Of a DNA stretch of 64,000 bases, positions 6,369-15,846 are shown piece by piece. The stretch is taken from NCBI RefSeq assembly GCF_000768065.1, contig NZ_JRKM01000001.1:434001-498000 (forward strand), read 5' to 3'. The first letter of the stretch is position 1; every line of letters begins with the position of its first letter. The DNA is from Aquabacterium sp. NJ1. GTDB taxonomy: Bacteria; Pseudomonadota; Gammaproteobacteria; Burkholderiales; Burkholderiaceae_C. The notes beneath the pieces are model-generated. The model worked only from the letters and a program-made list of their open reading frames with translations, had not been told where the DNA came from and made no database searches. A program made the position numbers and the translations under genes.

Positions 6369-9251
6369 ATGAGCACGCCTAGCAACGCCAACATGGGCGG
6401 GCACGCGCTCGCCTCCGACGCCTCTAACGCCTCCGCCGACACCCAGACCACCCGCGCCACCTGCCCTTATTGCGGCACGGGTTGCGGCGTGTTGATCGAG
6501 TCACGCCAGGGCCGCATCATCCAGATCCAGGGTGACCCCCAGCACCCGGCCAACTTTGGCCGCCTGTGCACCAAGGGCAGCACCTTGCACCTCACCGCCT
6601 GCCCATCGGTCACCCAGCAGACGCGCCTGCTCGCGCCCATGCGCCGTGATCAGCGCGGCGAGGCCCCCGCCCCCGTCGCGTGGGACACCGCACTGGAAGA
6701 AGCCGCCGACAAGTTCGCCGCCATCATCCGCCAGCATGGCCCGGACGCCGTGGGCTTTTACGGCTCGGGCCAGTTGCTGACCGAGGACTACTACGTCCTC
6801 AACAAGCTGGTCAAAGGCCTGATCGGCACCAACAACGTCGACACCAACTCGCGCCTATGCATGAGCAGCGCGGTGGCCGGCTACAAGGCCACGCTGGGCA
6901 GCGATGCCCCACCGGCCTGCTACGACGACTTCAAGCACGCGCAGACGCTGTTCATCGTGGGCGCGAACACGGCATACGCGCACCCCATCCTGTTCCGTCG
7001 GATCGAGGATGCGCGCCGCGCCAACCCGGCCATGAAGCTGATCGTGGCCGACCCGCGCCGCACCGAAACGGCCGACATGGCCGACCTCTTCCTGCCCATC
7101 CTGCCGGGCACGGACGTGGCCTTGTTCCACGGCATGCTGCACGTGCTGATCACCGAGGGCCTGATCGACATGGCCTATGTGAACCGCCACACGCAGGGCT
7201 TCGAGGCACTGCAGACCATCGTGCAGGACTTCACCCCCGAAGCGGTGGCCAGTACCTGCGGGATCCCCGTGGCCGACCTGGTTCAGGCCGCGCGCTGGTT
7301 CGGCGCCCAGACGCCCACCTTGTCGCTTTACTGCCAGGGCTTGAACCAGAGCAGCAGCGGCACGGACAAGAACGCCGCACTCATCAACCTGCACCTGGCC
7401 ACCGGCCAGATCGGCATCCCCGGCGCAGGCCCCTTCTCGCTGACCGGCCAGCCCAATGCCATGGGGGGCCGCGAAGTGGGCGGCATGGCCAACCTGCTGA
7501 GTGCGCACCGCGACCTGGGCAACCCGTCACACCGCGCCGAGGTGGCCGCGCTATGGGGCGTGGACGATGTGCCCGCCCACCCCGGCAAGACCGCCGTCGA
7601 GATGTTCGAAGCCGCCGCCCGAGGCAAGATCAAGGCCTTGTGGATTGCGTGCACCAACCCTGCCCAATCCCTGCCGGATCAGGCCACCGTGCGCAAGGCC
7701 CTTGAAAAGGCCGAGTTCGTGGTCGTGCAGGAGGCCTTCGCCACCACCGCCACCTGCGCCTTTGCCGACCTGCTGCTGCCCGCCACCACCTGGGGCGAGA
7801 AAGACGGCACGGTCACCAACAGCGAACGCCGCATCAGCCGCGTGAACGCCGCCGTGCCGCCTTCTGGCGAAGCCCGCCATGACTGGGCCATCCTCAGCGA
7901 CTTCGGCCGCCGCCTGGAAAAGCGCCTCACCCAACGCACCGCACATTACCGTGCGGGCACCACCACCCTCTTCCCTTACGACTCGCCTGAATCCGTGTGG
8001 AACGAGCACCGCGAATCCACACGGGGCCGCGACCTGGACATCACGGGTTTGAGCTATGCCATCCTCGAGACGGTCGGGCCCCAACAGTGGCCCATGCCCG
8101 AGGGCGCATCAACAGGCCAGACCCGCCTGTACGCCGGTGGCGTCTTCCCGACCGACGACGGCAAGGCGCGCTTTGCGGCCATGCGCTACGAACCCGTGAG
8201 CGAGCCGCGTGACCAGCGCTACCCATTCAGCCTCAACACCGGCCGCCTGCGCGACCAATGGCACGGCATGAGCCGCACGGGCACATTGGGCCGACTGTTT
8301 GGCCATGTCAGCGAACCCAGCATCGACCTCAACCCGGGCGACATGGCCCGCATGGGCCTGCAGGCGGGCGACCTGGTGCAGGTGGCCTCACGGCGCGGCC
8401 AGATCATTGCGCCGGCTCAACCCAGCGAGGCCATCGCCCCCATGCAGGCCTTCATGGCCATGCACTGGGGCGAGGAATACCTCAGCGGCCTGGACAAGCA
8501 AGGCCAGGCCATGAGCGGCGTCAATGCGCTGACCGTGCCCACGTTCTGCCCCAAGTCCAAACAACCGGAACTCAAACACGCAGCGATCAAGATCACGGCC
8601 ACCCGCCTGCTCTGGCGTTTGCTGGCCGTGGCCTGGATGCCCGAATCTGAAGCCCTGGCGGCCAAAGAGGCGCTCAAGCCCTTGATGTCGGCGTTTGCCT
8701 TCACCAGCTGCGTGCCCTTTGGCCGTGAGCCGCACGAAAAGGGCAAGGTGGGCTTGCTGTTCCGTGCCGCGGCCATGGAAGCGGCCAGCAGCGAACTGAT
8801 CAGCCGCATTGAAGCCTTGCTGGGAATCGAAGGCGTGGACGTGTTGCGCTATGAGGACAAGTCTCGCGGCCAACGCCGTGCCATGCGCATGGAGCGCACC
8901 GACGAGGGCCTGAAGCTGGATGCTTTCGTGCTGGCCGGCGACATCAGCGCGGAAGCCTGGATCAAGCCCCTGCTGCAAGACGAGTTGCTGGCCGACGCCT
9001 ATGGCCGCGCCCTGCTCTCGCCCGGCGCCACGCCACCCGTGGCGGTCGTCTCCAAGGGCAAGCAGATCTGCACCTGCTTCAACGTGACGGAGCCCGCCAT
9101 CATCGACACGCTGGCCACCTGCCAGGGTGACACCGATGCCCGCCTGGCGCAGCTGCAGGGCGCATTGAAATGCGGCACCAACTGCGGCTCCTGCATCCCC
9201 GCCTTGCGGCAGCTTGTCAAGCTGCATCCGGCCCTCGCGTCGGCATCTTGA
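6369..9251 (+). CDS. nasA: Assimilatory nitrate reductase, molybdopterin catalytic subunit
   Basis: Reduces nitrate to nitrite in the cytoplasm, feeding NirBD. From the ATG at 6369 it has 960 residues. The N-terminal [4Fe-4S] motif CPYCGTGC gives Cys32, 35 and 39, with Cys67 as the fourth ligand. The bis-MGD molybdopterin oxidoreductase domains follow. The last ~60 residues form a BFD-like [2Fe-2S] domain (Cys901, 903, 939, 942), as in the Klebsiella NasA type, so it probably takes electrons from a separate reductase not seen here. I chose ATG 6369 because GGAG at 6357-6360 is well spaced. A GTG at 6360 overlapping the nirD stop would add three residues. No signal peptide is present, which excludes a NapA-type periplasmic enzyme. 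Confidence 0.95.
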   Translation: MSTPSNANMGGHALASDASNASADTQTTRATCPYCGTGCGVLIESRQGRIIQIQGDPQHPANFGRLCTKGSTLHLTACPSVTQQTRLLAPMRRDQRGEAPAPVAWDTALEEAADKFAAIIRQHGPDAVGFYGSGQLLTEDYYVLNKLVKGLIGTNNVDTNSRLCMSSAVAGYKATLGSDAPPACYDDFKHAQTLFIVGANTAYAHPILFRRIEDARRANPAMKLIVADPRRTETADMADLFLPILPGTDVALFHGMLHVLITEGLIDMAYVNRHTQGFEALQTIVQDFTPEAVASTCGIPVADLVQAARWFGAQTPTLSLYCQGLNQSSSGTDKNAALINLHLATGQIGIPGAGPFSLTGQPNAMGGREVGGMANLLSAHRDLGNPSHRAEVAALWGVDDVPAHPGKTAVEMFEAAARGKIKALWIACTNPAQSLPDQATVRKALEKAEFVVVQEAFATTATCAFADLLLPATTWGEKDGTVTNSERRISRVNAAVPPSGEARHDWAILSDFGRRLEKRLTQRTAHYRAGTTTLFPYDSPESVWNEHRESTRGRDLDITGLSYAILETVGPQQWPMPEGASTGQTRLYAGGVFPTDDGKARFAAMRYEPVSEPRDQRYPFSLNTGRLRDQWHGMSRTGTLGRLFGHVSEPSIDLNPGDMARMGLQAGDLVQVASRRGQIIAPAQPSEAIAPMQAFMAMHWGEEYLSGLDKQGQAMSGVNALTVPTFCPKSKQPELKHAAIKITATRLLWRLLAVAWMPESEALAAKEALKPLMSAFAFTSCVPFGREPHEKGKVGLLFRAAAMEAASSELISRIEALLGIEGVDVLRYEDKSRGQRRAMRMERTDEGLKLDAFVLAGDISAEAWIKPLLQDELLADAYGRALLSPGATPPVAVVSKGKQICTCFNVTEPAIIDTLATCQGDTDARLAQLQGALKCGTNCGSCIPALRQLVKLHPALASAS

Positions 9252-9314
9252 ACCCAGCGCGCAAGTGGCCACGTCCGGCCGGATAATGGCCCGCCAGGAC
9301 GTGGACACACCAAC

Positions 9315-10283
9315 ATGAGCATTGCCGCATACATCAAGATCATTGGCCGGGGCAAGGATGGCGCCCGCTCTCTGGGCATCGACGAGGCCCGCGACCTGTT
9401 CGAGCAGGTGCTGGATGCCAAGGTCAGCGACCTGGAGATCGGCGCCTTCTGCCTGGCCATGCGCATCAAGGGTGAATCCGTCGAGGAGCTGGATGGCTTT
9501 GTGCAGGCCACGCATGCGCGCTGCATCGACCTGTCGGAAGCCACTGCGGCCGCGCCCAAGGGCATCGTTGTCCTGCCCTCGTACAACGGTGCGCGCAAAC
9601 TGCCCAACCTGACCGCCCTGCTGGCACTGGAACTGGCTCGGCAAGGCGTGGGCGTGCTGGTACATGGCCCGTCCGTGGACCCCACCCGCGTGACCACGGG
9701 CCAGGTCTTCGAGGCCGCAAGCTTGCCCATCGTGCGCGATGCCAGCGAACTGGCCGCCGCCTGGCAAGCAGGCCAGCCCGCCTTCATGGACATCGCCGAC
9801 CTGTGCCCCGCCATGGACAAGCTGCTGGCCGTGCGCTGGACCATCGGCCTGCGCAACCCCGGGCACTCCGTGGCCAAGCTGCTGGACCCGTTCACGCTGT
9901 CGCACGGCCACCTGCCCAGCGTGCGCGTGGTCAACCACACCCACCCCGAGTACGCGCACTCGCTGCGTGCCTACCTGCAACACGCGCATGCCAACGCCAT
10001 GCTGATGCGCGGCACCGAAGGCGAACCCGTGGCCGATGCGCGCCGCCAGCCCAAGTGCGACATCTTCATCCGCGGTGAACACGACGAGGCACTCAGCCTG
10101 TCACCGGTAGAAGGTGTGCTGACCACCCTGCCGGATCTGCCCACCAGCCACACCGCCGCCGACACGGCTCAGTACATCGCACAGGTGCGCGCGGGTGTAC
10201 AGCCTCTGCCACCCGCCATTCAGGCGCAGGCCCAGGCGCTGGTTCAGGCCTTGGCCCGCGTGGCAGCCACGGCCACGGCCTGA
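9315..10283 (+). CDS. ybiB: YbiB/TrpD2 family DNA-binding protein
   Basis: The 322-residue protein matches the YbiB (TrpD2) family, which has the fold of anthranilate phosphoribosyltransferase but binds nucleic acid rather than making a tryptophan precursor. Recognisable family features are the start MSIAAYIKIIGRG, the segment ARDLFEQVLD, and the stretch VRWTIGLRNPGHSVAKLLDP. It is the last gene of the nitrate assimilation row, 63 bases after the nitrate reductase. YbiB in Escherichia coli is associated with DNA damage; why it travels with nitrate genes is not known. Its 3' end overlaps the convergent transporter gene by 40 bases. Confidence 0.85.
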   Translation: MSIAAYIKIIGRGKDGARSLGIDEARDLFEQVLDAKVSDLEIGAFCLAMRIKGESVEELDGFVQATHARCIDLSEATAAAPKGIVVLPSYNGARKLPNLTALLALELARQGVGVLVHGPSVDPTRVTTGQVFEAASLPIVRDASELAAAWQAGQPAFMDIADLCPAMDKLLAVRWTIGLRNPGHSVAKLLDPFTLSHGHLPSVRVVNHTHPEYAHSLRAYLQHAHANAMLMRGTEGEPVADARRQPKCDIFIRGEHDEALSLSPVEGVLTTLPDLPTSHTAADTAQYIAQVRAGVQPLPPAIQAQAQALVQALARVAATATA

Positions 10284-11275
10284 GCCTTTGCAGGCTGGCT
10301 GGCCCTGCTCAGAATCACGATCCCGGCCAGCACGGTGGCCGTGCCCACCAGCAGGCGCCAGGTGACCGGCTCGCCCAGCCACCAAGCCGCCATCCAGATG
10401 GTGGACAAAGGCCCCACCATGCCCGCCTGCGAGGCCATGGACGCGCCCACCAGCTGCACCCCGCGCATGACCAGCCACACGGGCAAGACCGTGCAGCAGG
10501 TGGCGTTCAAGGCCGACAAGGCCCAGGCCTGCCAGGGCAAATGGGCCACCTGCCCCTGTTGCCCATGGGTGAGATAGCCCACGGCCCACCATTGCAAGAG
10601 CGCCATGCCGCAGGCTGCACACGAAGCCAGGCCCACCAGACGCATGGAGCCGAACTTCTGCACCAATTGGCCACTGCCCATCAGGTAGACCGCATAAGAC
10701 ACCGCACTGAGAAACACCAGCACCGACCCCAGCGTGATCGCATGATGCGCGTCCAGGTCATGGGCACTCTTGGCCACCAGCGCGGCGGCGTCCCAATCGT
10801 GCAACCACACAATGACCACGCCGATGTAGGACAAGGCCATGGCCAGCACCTGCTGCCAGCGCACGACATGCCCCAGCCAGAGCGCCGACAGAATCAGCAC
10901 GATGGTCGGGTTCAGGTAAAGAATGGCGCGCTCCAGGCTTGCGCTGATGTACTTCAGGCCCATGAAATCCAGCGTGCTGGCCAGGTAGTAGCCACAAAAG
11001 CCCAGGCCCACGATCTGCCACATCTGGCGCCGCGTGAGCCGCCCGCCGGTGCCTGAGGCTTGCTGCTGTCGCCCCGCCCACCAAGCCATCGCCAGGAACA
11101 TCGGGAAGGCCATCAGCATACGCAGGCCGACCACCGTAAACGGGTCTGCCCCCATGCGGTACATCAGCTTGGCCACCACGGCCTTGCCCGAAAACGCGAT
11201 CGCGCCGGCCACCGCGAAGATCAAGCCTTGTGTGCGGTAACGATGGAAATCCGAAGTGGCTGCCCTGTCTGTCAT
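10244..11275 (-). CDS. EamA-type drug/metabolite transporter (DMT family)
   Basis: A 343-residue inner-membrane protein with about ten hydrophobic segments arranged as two EamA repeats; the first begins near GLIFAVAGAIAFSGKAVVAKL. The family exports metabolites or amino acids, but the substrate cannot be read from the sequence. I placed the start at the ATG at 11275 (MTDRAATSDF). The open frame continues upstream to 11392, but that extension is proline-rich, hydrophilic and unlike the family. The last 40 bases overlap ybiB, which is transcribed towards it. Confidence 0.85.
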   Translation of the reverse strand: MTDRAATSDFHRYRTQGLIFAVAGAIAFSGKAVVAKLMYRMGADPFTVVGLRMLMAFPMFLAMAWWAGRQQQASGTGGRLTRRQMWQIVGLGFCGYYLASTLDFMGLKYISASLERAILYLNPTIVLILSALWLGHVVRWQQVLAMALSYIGVVIVWLHDWDAAALVAKSAHDLDAHHAITLGSVLVFLSAVSYAVYLMGSGQLVQKFGSMRLVGLASCAACGMALLQWWAVGYLTHGQQGQVAHLPWQAWALSALNATCCTVLPVWLVMRGVQLVGASMASQAGMVGPLSTIWMAAWWLGEPVTWRLLVGTATVLAGIVILSRASQPAKAQAVAVAATRAKA

Positions 11276-11411
11276 GCCAGGCACCATAGCCCACTTTGGT
11301 GCGCCGCAAGGGGTAGCACACGATTCTCCCGGCGCAGGCTCAGGGGTTTCAGCGAGGCTGGTGTCACCCGACATGGGTAGACTGCGGGGCAACGCATTCC
11401 ACCTCTACAAC

Positions 11412-11990
11412 ATGAAACGACTCCACCGTTTTGCCCTGGCATCCTTGCTCTTGCTGAGCACGCAGCTGGCTCTCGCCGACAAGGCCGCCCCGCAAGCCAG
11501 CAAGCCTGCCGACAAGGCCAGCGCCCCTAAGACGAACCAGAAAGCCGCAGCCAAAGCGGACGAAGTGGTCGAGATCGACACCGAAGACCCGGCCATGAAG
11601 GCGGCCGTCAAGAAGGCGCAAGCCACCTTCGACGACTTCATCAAGACGGTGTCGGTGCGCAACCCCAATATCGGCAACATCTCCGTGCGCGTGGCGCTGC
11701 GCGATGGCAAGAAGCTCGAATACGTCTGGCTGGCGCCCTTCACCATCCTGGACAAGGGCGGCTACAAGGGCACGATCAGCGCCATCCCGACCATCGTCAA
11801 GAAGTACCAGTTCTCGCAGCAGGTGCCCTTCAAGCGCGCCGACGTGGTGGACTGGATGTACACCGAGGCCGACACGCGCATCATGCACGGCAACTTCACC
11901 ACCTGCGCCCAGCTCTCACACGCCCCCGAGTCGGACATCAGGGAAATCAAGAAGCGCTACGGCCTGGACTGCACACGCAGCGCACCTTGA
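11412..11990 (+). CDS. Exported DUF2314 (YegJ-like) protein
   Basis: A 192-residue protein with an N-terminal signal peptide (MKRLHRF, a hydrophobic core, then ALA). A low-complexity Ala/Lys-rich linker follows (residues ~25-50). The globular part, from about residue 55, reads as a DUF2314 domain (AQATFDDFIKTV, then LEYVWLAPF and YTEADTRIMHGNFTTCAQL). The domain has no assigned biochemical function. The frame is open further upstream to 11256, but the signal peptide supports the ATG at 11412. The gene stands alone between the divergent transporter and the convergent iorAB gene, 18 bases away. Confidence 0.75.
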   Translation: MKRLHRFALASLLLLSTQLALADKAAPQASKPADKASAPKTNQKAAAKADEVVEIDTEDPAMKAAVKKAQATFDDFIKTVSVRNPNIGNISVRVALRDGKKLEYVWLAPFTILDKGGYKGTISAIPTIVKKYQFSQQVPFKRADVVDWMYTEADTRIMHGNFTTCAQLSHAPESDIREIKKRYGLDCTRSAP

Positions 11991-12008
11991 TCGCAGCTGG
12001 CAAGGCCC

Positions 12009-15000
12009 TCAAGCCTTGCCAAACGCCGCCATCAACTTGGCCCACTCGCCCTGCACCGGCACCAGGTTGGCGTGGCGCACCGGGCCATAGCCCTTGATCT
12101 TGTCGGCCAACTCGGCCACCTTGCAGGCTGTCTCCAGATTGCCCGCATTCAGCGTGCGCAAGATGGTTTCCAGCATGCCCACGTACTGCGCCAGCACGGC
12201 GCGGTCTTCCCGGCGATCACGGCTGTAGCCCATCGGGTCCAGCCAGGTGCCACGCAAGCCGCGCAGCATCGCAAGCCACCGCATCCCCCACTGCCACAAC
12301 GGGCCGAAGTCATGCTTGCGCGGGCGATCGCTGGCGCTCTTGGCGCCGCCCAGCCATGGTGGCGCCAGGTGCAGCACCATGCGCCAGTCGCCCTCGAACT
12401 GCTCGTCCAGCTGGGCCTTGAAGGCACGAGAAGTCAGTAAGCGGGCCACCTCGTATTCGTCCTTGTAGGCCATCAGCCGGAACAACTGGCGCGCCACGGC
12501 CTCGGTCAGCCGGGTGCTGCTCAAGGTGGACTCGGCCTGGCGCACGCGCCCGACCAGCGCGCGATAGCGCTCGGCATACGCCTCATCCTGGTACTCGGCC
12601 AGGTAGCTCATGCGGCGCTGCACCAGAGTATCCAGGTCTTCCTTGCCGTAGCGCAACGGGCGCGCGGCCCATTGCACCGGCTGCGCAGGCATGCTCATGC
12701 GGGCCACGAACACCGGGTCGTGCGCGGCACGGCGGCCCCATTCGAATGCTGCCAGATTACGTTCCACCTGCACGGCGTTGAGCTCGATCGCGCGGGTCAG
12801 CGAAGCCAGGCTCAAAGGCACCCAGCCCATCTGCCAGGCGTAACCCAGCATCAGCGGGTTGGCGTAGATGGCATCACCCAGCAAGCGGGTGGACAAGGCC
12901 ACGGCGTCCAGCCGCTTGATGGCTTGCACGCTCACCTCATCGGCCAGCACCTGATCACAATGGCCGGCTGGGAACTGCCAGTTGGCATCGTGCATCAGGG
13001 CCGCGGTGGGGGTGTGGTGAGTGTTGAGCGCCACGCGTGTGCGGCCTTTGCGCATCACGGCCACGGTACTGGCATGTGCGGCCACGATGGGATCACAGCC
13101 AATCACCAGATCGGCCTCGGCCATGCCCACCTTGGTGGTGAAGATGGCGTCTGGTGTGTCGGCGATCTGGATGTGGCTCCAGGTGGCGCCGCCCTTTTGC
13201 GCCAGCCCGGCTGACTCCTGCGTCACCGCGCCCTTGCCTTCCAGGTGGGCCGCCATGCCCAGCAACTGGCCGATGGTGATCACGCCCGTGCCGCCAATGC
13301 CAGCCACCACGACGCCGTAGGCCGATGCGGCCGATGGCAGCTCGGGCTCGGGCAAGGCGGGCAGCTTGCTCAGGTCAGGCGCGCCCTCCTTGGGTTTGGG
13401 CGCCCGCAACTGGCCGCCCTCGACGGTGACCAGGCTGGGGCAGAAGCCCTTCACGCATGAGAAGTCCTGGTTGCACGAGCTCTGGTTGATCTTGCGCTTG
13501 CGCCCGAACTCGGTCTCCACCGGCTCGACACTCAAGCAATTGGACTGCACGGCGCAGTCGCCGCAGCCTTCGCACACCAGCTCGTTGATCACCACGCGCT
13601 TGGCCAGCTTGGGCATGGTGCCGCGCTTGCGGCGGCGGCGCTTTTCGGTGGCGCAGGTCTGTTCATAGATGATGACCGTGCAGCCCTCGACCTCGCGCAG
13701 CTCCTTTTGGACGCTGTCCAGCTCGTCCCGGTGGAACACCTGCACGCCTGGCGCCAGGTCATCGATAGACAGGTACTTGTCCGGGTCATCGCTGACCACC
13801 ACCACGCGGCGCGCACCTTCTGCATGCAGCTCACGCGTCATGGCCGGCACAGACAAGGTGCCATCAATGGGTTGGCCACCGGTCATGGCCACCGCATCGT
13901 TGAACAGGATCTTGTAGGTGATGTTGACCTTGGCTGCGATGGCCTGGCGCACGGCCAGCAGGCCTGAGTGGAAATAGGTGCCGTCACCCAGGTTGACGAA
14001 CACATGCTTTTCATCGGTGAACGGGGCCTGGCCGACCCAGCTCACGCCCTCGCCGCCCATTTGCGTGAAAGTGCCGGTGCTGCGGTCCATCCACATGGCC
14101 ATGTAGTGGCAACCGATGCCGGCCATGGCACGCGAGCCCTCCGGCACGCGTGTGGAGGTGTTGTGCGGGCAGCCACTGCAGAACCACGGGGCACGCTCGA
14201 CACTGGCGCTCTGGTGCGCCAGGGCTTCTTCCTTGGCTTCGATCACGCGCAGGCGCTCGGTGATGCGCTCGCGCAAGGCGGGCTCCATGTCGCGCAAGAG
14301 GCCGAGCTTGTCGATGCGCTGCGCCACGGCCTTGGCGATGATGGCCGGGGTCAGATCGGCCTTGGCGCGCAGCAACCAGCGCGAAGCCGGGTTGGGCATG
14401 GACCATTCGCCACCGGTGAAGTCGCCATCGGGCTCGCTGAACTTGCCCAGTACATTGGGGCGCACGTCTTCACGCCAGTTGTACAGCTCTTCCTTGAGCT
14501 GGTACTCGATCATCTGGCGCTTTTCTTCGATGACCAGGATCTCCTGCAGGCCGGTGGCGAACTCGCGCGTGCTGCTGGCCTCCAGCGGCCACACCACCGA
14601 CACCTTGTGGATGCGCAAGCCGATGCGCCGGCAGGTGTCATCGTCCAGGCCCAGGTCATGCAAAGCCTGGCGCAAGTCGTTGTAGGCCTTGCCACTGGCG
14701 ATCAGGCCCAGCTTGGGGTTGTCGCTGTCGAGCACCGTGCGGTTGAGGCGGTTGGCGCGGATGTAGGCCAAGGCCGCGTACCACTTGTAGTCCATCAGCC
14801 GCGCTTCCTGCGCCAGCGGGGCATCGGGCCAGCGGATGTGCAAGCCGCCTTCGGGCATCACAAAATCACCAGGCAAAACGATTTGCACACGGTCCGGGTC
14901 GACACACACCGTGCTGGACGACTCCACCACTTCCTGAATGGCCTTCAGGCTGGACCACAGGCCCGAGAAGCGGCTCATGGCAAAGGCGTGCAGGCCCAGG

Positions 15001-15575
15001 TCCAGAATTTCCTGCACCGAGCTCGGGAAGAACACCGGCAGGCCACAGGCCTTGAAGATGTGGTCGCTCTGGTGCGCCACGGATGAACTCTTGGCCGTGT
15101 GGTCATCACCGGCCACGGCCACCACGCCACCGTATGGCGAGGTGCCGGCCATGTTCGCGTGTTTGAACACGTCAGAGCAACGGTCCACACCGGGGCCTTT
15201 GCCGTACCACATGCCAAAGACACCATCGAAGCGATGCGGCCCTGGCGTCAGCGCCAGCTGCTGCGTGCCCCAGACCGCCGTGGCGCCCAACTCCTCGTTG
15301 ACCCCGGGCTGGAACACGATGTGGTGCTTCTGCAGATGGGGCCTGGCCTGCCACAAGGCCTGGTCATAACCACCCAGGGGTGAGCCTCGATAGCCGCTGA
15401 TGAACCCGGCGGTGTTCAGGCCCACCATGGCGTCTCGGGTGTGTTGCAGGATGGGCAGGCGAACCAGCGCCTGGATCCCGCTCATGAAGGCCTGGCCTCG
15501 ATCAAGCGCGTACTTGTCGTCCAGCGACAGGGTCGCCAGGGCCTTGAGCACATCTGCCGGCAGCGGTGCGTTCAT
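12009..15575 (-). CDS. Indolepyruvate ferredoxin oxidoreductase, fused IorA-IorB type
   Basis: This 1188-residue protein oxidatively decarboxylates an aryl- or branched-chain 2-oxo acid to the acyl-CoA with ferredoxin as acceptor. Domains in order: a pyrimidine-binding half (~1-420), a TPP pyrophosphate-binding domain with GDGTYFHSGL and NDAVAMTGGQ (~440-640), a cysteine-rich iron-sulfur segment (CEGCGDC, then CNQDFSC), and a C-terminal gamma-type domain beginning GVVVAGIGGTGVITIGQ. Archaeal enzymes use two chains; the single-chain form is typical of many proteobacteria. AGGAGG lies six bases before the ATG at 15575, which decides the start. Exact substrate preference is unknown. It is transcribed alone. 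Confidence 0.93.
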   Translation of the reverse strand: MNAPLPADVLKALATLSLDDKYALDRGQAFMSGIQALVRLPILQHTRDAMVGLNTAGFISGYRGSPLGGYDQALWQARPHLQKHHIVFQPGVNEELGATAVWGTQQLALTPGPHRFDGVFGMWYGKGPGVDRCSDVFKHANMAGTSPYGGVVAVAGDDHTAKSSSVAHQSDHIFKACGLPVFFPSSVQEILDLGLHAFAMSRFSGLWSSLKAIQEVVESSSTVCVDPDRVQIVLPGDFVMPEGGLHIRWPDAPLAQEARLMDYKWYAALAYIRANRLNRTVLDSDNPKLGLIASGKAYNDLRQALHDLGLDDDTCRRIGLRIHKVSVVWPLEASSTREFATGLQEILVIEEKRQMIEYQLKEELYNWREDVRPNVLGKFSEPDGDFTGGEWSMPNPASRWLLRAKADLTPAIIAKAVAQRIDKLGLLRDMEPALRERITERLRVIEAKEEALAHQSASVERAPWFCSGCPHNTSTRVPEGSRAMAGIGCHYMAMWMDRSTGTFTQMGGEGVSWVGQAPFTDEKHVFVNLGDGTYFHSGLLAVRQAIAAKVNITYKILFNDAVAMTGGQPIDGTLSVPAMTRELHAEGARRVVVVSDDPDKYLSIDDLAPGVQVFHRDELDSVQKELREVEGCTVIIYEQTCATEKRRRRKRGTMPKLAKRVVINELVCEGCGDCAVQSNCLSVEPVETEFGRKRKINQSSCNQDFSCVKGFCPSLVTVEGGQLRAPKPKEGAPDLSKLPALPEPELPSAASAYGVVVAGIGGTGVITIGQLLGMAAHLEGKGAVTQESAGLAQKGGATWSHIQIADTPDAIFTTKVGMAEADLVIGCDPIVAAHASTVAVMRKGRTRVALNTHHTPTAALMHDANWQFPAGHCDQVLADEVSVQAIKRLDAVALSTRLLGDAIYANPLMLGYAWQMGWVPLSLASLTRAIELNAVQVERNLAAFEWGRRAAHDPVFVARMSMPAQPVQWAARPLRYGKEDLDTLVQRRMSYLAEYQDEAYAERYRALVGRVRQAESTLSSTRLTEAVARQLFRLMAYKDEYEVARLLTSRAFKAQLDEQFEGDWRMVLHLAPPWLGGAKSASDRPRKHDFGPLWQWGMRWLAMLRGLRGTWLDPMGYSRDRREDRAVLAQYVGMLETILRTLNAGNLETACKVAELADKIKGYGPVRHANLVPVQGEWAKLMAAFGKA

Positions 15576-15846
15576 CACGACCTCCTGAGGTCTGCTGCAC
15601 CGCGTCATGCCTGATCACGATCGACAGGCTCGCCGCGCAGCAGGAAACCTGGATACAGACACAGTGTAGGCCTGCATACCCCAGCATGGTCTATCGCTTT
15701 CACGGGGGAAACGGCGCCCGTTGGGCCCTTGCAAAACCGGTGCATCGGCCCTATTTCACGCACACCACGCATCGCCCCTCTCAAGCCAGGCTTGCTGCAG
15801 CGCAACGATAATGGCGCCTTGGCTTGAACCACAGGATTTTTCGACC

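Noticed and set aside
8388-10082. 564-residue minus-strand frame across the nitrate reductase end and ybiB
   Set aside because: It spans two well supported genes on the other strand and has no recognisable motif or ribosome-binding site.
15576-15846. FMN riboswitch before the riboflavin synthase
   Set aside because: The conserved words of the FMN aptamer were not found in this gap.
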